In this document: positions 61,978-64,000 of the stretch, in pieces
How positions within the stretch are numbered: position 1 is the stretch's first letter
Layout: every line of letters begins with the position of its first letter
NCBI GenBank assembly: GCA_963930775.1
Contig: OZ005695.1
Coordinates: forward strand, 9,672,001-9,736,000
Length of the DNA: 64,000 nucleotides
Direction: 5' to 3'
DNA from: Cliona cf. orientalis
Lineage: Eukaryota > Porifera > Demospongiae > Clionaida > Clionaidae
Position numbers and translations under genes: made by a program
The notes under the pieces: model-generated
What the model was told of the DNA's origin: nothing
Seen by the model: only the letters and a program-made list of their open reading frames with translations
Database searches by the model: none

Positions 61978-64000
61978 GGAGGGAGAGAGAGAGAGAGAGA
62001 GAGAATGTTTGTGTGTGAGTGTGTGATGTCTGTGGCAGATGCTGTGAAGCCTTGTTGCCTCAGTGGTATGCGGTTCCCGATCTGCCCTTGAAGTGCGGTG
62101 GCTGTCTACACCATCACTCAGCTTCCCCTCTGATTAATATCACTTGTGGTGCATGGACTTGCGTATAGTTATGGTAATGTACATGTACCATGTACCATTC
62201 AATGCTTACCCAAAAATAGTGACGATTATTATTATGATGTTTTTGCACAATTATGTGCTTGTACATTTCTGTATAAGGAGAAGAAGCACTTCCATGTACA
62301 TTATTCTACAGGTACATCATGTACATGTAGAATGATAGTATTCAGATTTTTTACAACTTGGTACATAAAAGTACTGTTTCTTTCCTGTCTGCAGCTCCTC
62401 GCCCCAAGCCTTTTGAAGCCGACAAAGCTTACTTCAGTGAAGTTCCGAAGCTTGTCGCCATTCCCAAGCAGCCGGGGAAGACCCTAGGATTATCGATCAT
62501 GACGAGAGAGGTACGTACACTGATAAGAAGCGATCGGGTAATGTTCAGTATTCAGCATGAAGCCTGTAATTGGTGCTAGGGGTACTTCCAAGATATCGAG
62601 GTTCTTGGTTGGGTAATAGATACTAATTCGCACAGCAAGTACGCTCGTTCTTGCCAACACTGGCAGAATAGAATAATAATAACCCGAATATTATTCTATT
62701 CTGCCAGTGTTGGTGTAACAAGAACGAGCGTACTTGCTATGCGAATTAGAGGTACTACCAGTTAGAATAGTAGCCCCACAGTGGTACCCCTCTATTCCGG
62801 ACACCCTATATAGGGGGACAGCTTAAAGTGTCCTGATTAGATGAAAGAGATCTCCTCTTTTCAGGGTAATTTACACTTGTATTCCACACTGGTTGAACTA
62901 ATAGACTGATGGTCTTTTCTTGTCGTTCTACAGATGTCGCCTGACTCGGAATTCCCCCGCATTGTCCTCATCAAATCGTTTGGCAACGAGTGTGTCGATG
63001 ACGTCAAGTTGAAGCTCGGCAGGTACACTCACATCCAATCCTACAACGGTGTCTTTCTCGACGGCATGGACATCAAGGACGTCACGGCAACCTTCCAATC
63101 CATGCGGTCGCCAGTGGCCTACCTCACCGTACGCTACATCCACCCCATTCAGCGCCCCACTCCAAACCACCCCAGAACCATCACCCCAATCTTCAAGCCC
63201 GAGGCCCCCCGGCTGGACCCCAACATGGGGGAAGAGCTTCCAATCCCCCTCTACATACTCGGTGACATTCACTCACACTGCAAGAAATTGTTTGAGCTTC
63301 TGAAAGAAGAGGCGTCCAGCCCCGTCTCCGACTCCTCCTCCTCGTCTGTTGCCATGGGAACAGCGACCACACCTATGTCTGAGGTCAGTACGCAGATATC
63401 GTTCACAGCAGAACAGCAGCCGGGAGCCGAGAGGAACTCACAGGAGGAGAGGGGAGACTTTGTCGGATCGCTAGGAGAAGTCTCAAGAAGTGAGTCGAGA
63501 TGATATCACAATATTATTATGATTACGTATAATTAGATTACTTTGGTGTGCCCTGAGCCGGAACTGGGATGATTACCAATTAGCGTAGGGGGTAGCCTTT
63601 GTGGAAGCTGTGTTCCTGTGCCGTAACATAATCTTAACCTCAGCTCATCCTTCCTGTATACTTACACATGTACATGTATATACACACACGTGTACCCCAC
63701 AGGCATCAGCGGCCGACCGCCAAGGGGCATGTATCGCCGAATGCTCTCCGAACCCGACGAAGCTCTAAACAGGGCAATGACATCATCACAAAACTTCGAC
63801 GACAGCATCGAGTCAAATTTATCCTCGCTGTCTCTCGAGCGAGCGGCTTCGTACCCCAACGGCACCGCCCACCCCTCTGGGATCATGCGTCAGCCGAGCA
63901 CCACTGCCCCTCAGACGGGAAAGAAGCGCTATATCCTCCAACTCCCGCAGAAGAACCTAAACAGACACTTCACTCACATCTTCTTCAGGAAAAGTGGCAT
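57125..64000 (+). CDS. PDZ-domain protein with possible TIR/SEFIR-like module (3' end beyond window)
   Basis: Four exons in phase: 57125-57932, 62395-62510, 62934-63489 and 63703 to beyond 64000. I chose the ATG at 57125 (MAHSNGGRGASYPN); the open frame extends slightly upstream without an ATG. Residues 1-115 are Pro/Ser/Gly-rich. About 120-265 form a compact alpha/beta-looking segment (KKIGVFYDSKQKEKADIIV, SDWLHRALQGGVDYFIFVGLPP, RVAEVVVVLTEQ) that recalls TIR or SEFIR signalling domains, though without a decisive motif. Exons 2-3 encode a PDZ-like domain (KTLGLSIMTRE, RIVLIKSFGN, IQSYNGVFLDGMD, AYLTVRYI). A Ser-rich linker follows, then KKRYILQLPQKNLNRHF at the window edge, perhaps a further domain. 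The first intron is 4.46 kb, the largest here. I do not recognise an orthologue; scaffold or adaptor function is an inference. Confidence 0.7.
61237..61286. repeat. (CA)n microsatellite, about 50 bp
   Basis: An uninterrupted CA repeat in the first intron of the PDZ gene. Confidence 0.95.
61531..61672. mobile_element. 142-bp MITE-like element with GGCGTAGGAA ends
   Basis: gaggcgtaggaag at the left pairs with ggttcctacgcct at the right, and the subterminal ggggggctc pairs with gagccccc. The termini resemble those proposed for 34636-35055. It has no coding capacity. Confidence 0.7.
62623..62749. repeat. 127-bp foldback hairpin in the second intron of the PDZ gene
   Basis: ctaattcgcacagcaagtac pairs with gtacttgctatgcgaattag, and the inner ccaacactggcagaatagaa pairs with ttctattctgccagtgttgg, around a six-base loop. 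A few extra bases interrupt one arm. Confidence 0.85.

Larger units (their letters stand above)
57933..62394. other. 4.46-kb first intron of the PDZ gene, microsatellite-rich
   Basis: It holds GA runs (58817-58847, 61928-62005), a CT run (60869-60905), CA runs (59213-59227, 61237-61286) and a MITE-like element at 61531-61672. No nested gene is supported. Confidence 0.6.

Overview
The window is nuclear DNA from an animal, most likely a sponge or another early-branching metazoan. The genes have many short GT-AG introns and encode metazoan proteins: a ciliary dynein chain, ribosomal protein uS5, GET4, a sorting nexin of the SNX29 type and a receptor tyrosine-kinase-like protein. Intergenic DNA is AT-rich and crowded with foldback elements, poly(C) tracts and GA/CA microsatellites. 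The species cannot be named from this sequence.

Layout. (1) 1-9 kb: the 3' exons of an SNX29-like gene (+, 1734-3739), with its PX exon broken by a 4-base duplication, sit in rearranged DNA holding partial copies of its exons, a large inverted duplication and a 1.3-kb nested palindrome. (2) 9.8-32.6 kb: three tandem, single-exon paralogues on the minus strand (9832-14026, 18297-22999, 27431-32582). They encode very large membrane proteins: signal peptide, extracellular right-handed beta-helix of Pmp-type GG(A/V)(I/L)...F..N repeats, Cys-rich stalk, eight or nine hydrophobic segments and a cytoplasmic tail ending in SQV. A 75-bp coding tandem repeat has expanded to about 3, 9 and 16 units in the three copies. 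Each copy carries one different frameshift and the first also has a premature stop. Spacers contain reverse copies of SNX29 exons and a decayed MAD1-like gene piece (25570-26458, +). (3) 32.6-35.9 kb: a direct copy of the first kilobase, then MITEs and poly(C) tracts. (4) 35.9-47.4 kb, minus strand: a 9-exon receptor L-domain tyrosine-kinase-like gene with a degenerate catalytic loop and DYG, one intron filled with minisatellites, and then a complete 12-exon DNAI2. (5) 47.4-49.1 kb: RPS2 (+), head to head with DNAI2. (6) 49.4-56.8 kb: a complete 9-exon GET4 (-). (7) 57.1-64 kb: the 5' part of a PDZ gene (+), head to head with GET4, with a possible TIR/SEFIR-like module before the PDZ domain. 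It continues past the window.

How it fits together. The right half is ordinary, compact housekeeping and ciliary gene territory with bidirectional promoters. The left half is an unstable accessory region in which a receptor-like, repeat-variable surface protein family has been duplicated along with its flanks. That family is the best candidate for an undescribed system: paralogous surface receptors whose ectodomain length changes by whole beta-helix turns, with a conserved multi-pass core and a possible PDZ-ligand tail. Its function (adhesion, recognition, sensing) is unknown, and the frameshifts need checking against reads before any copy is called dead.
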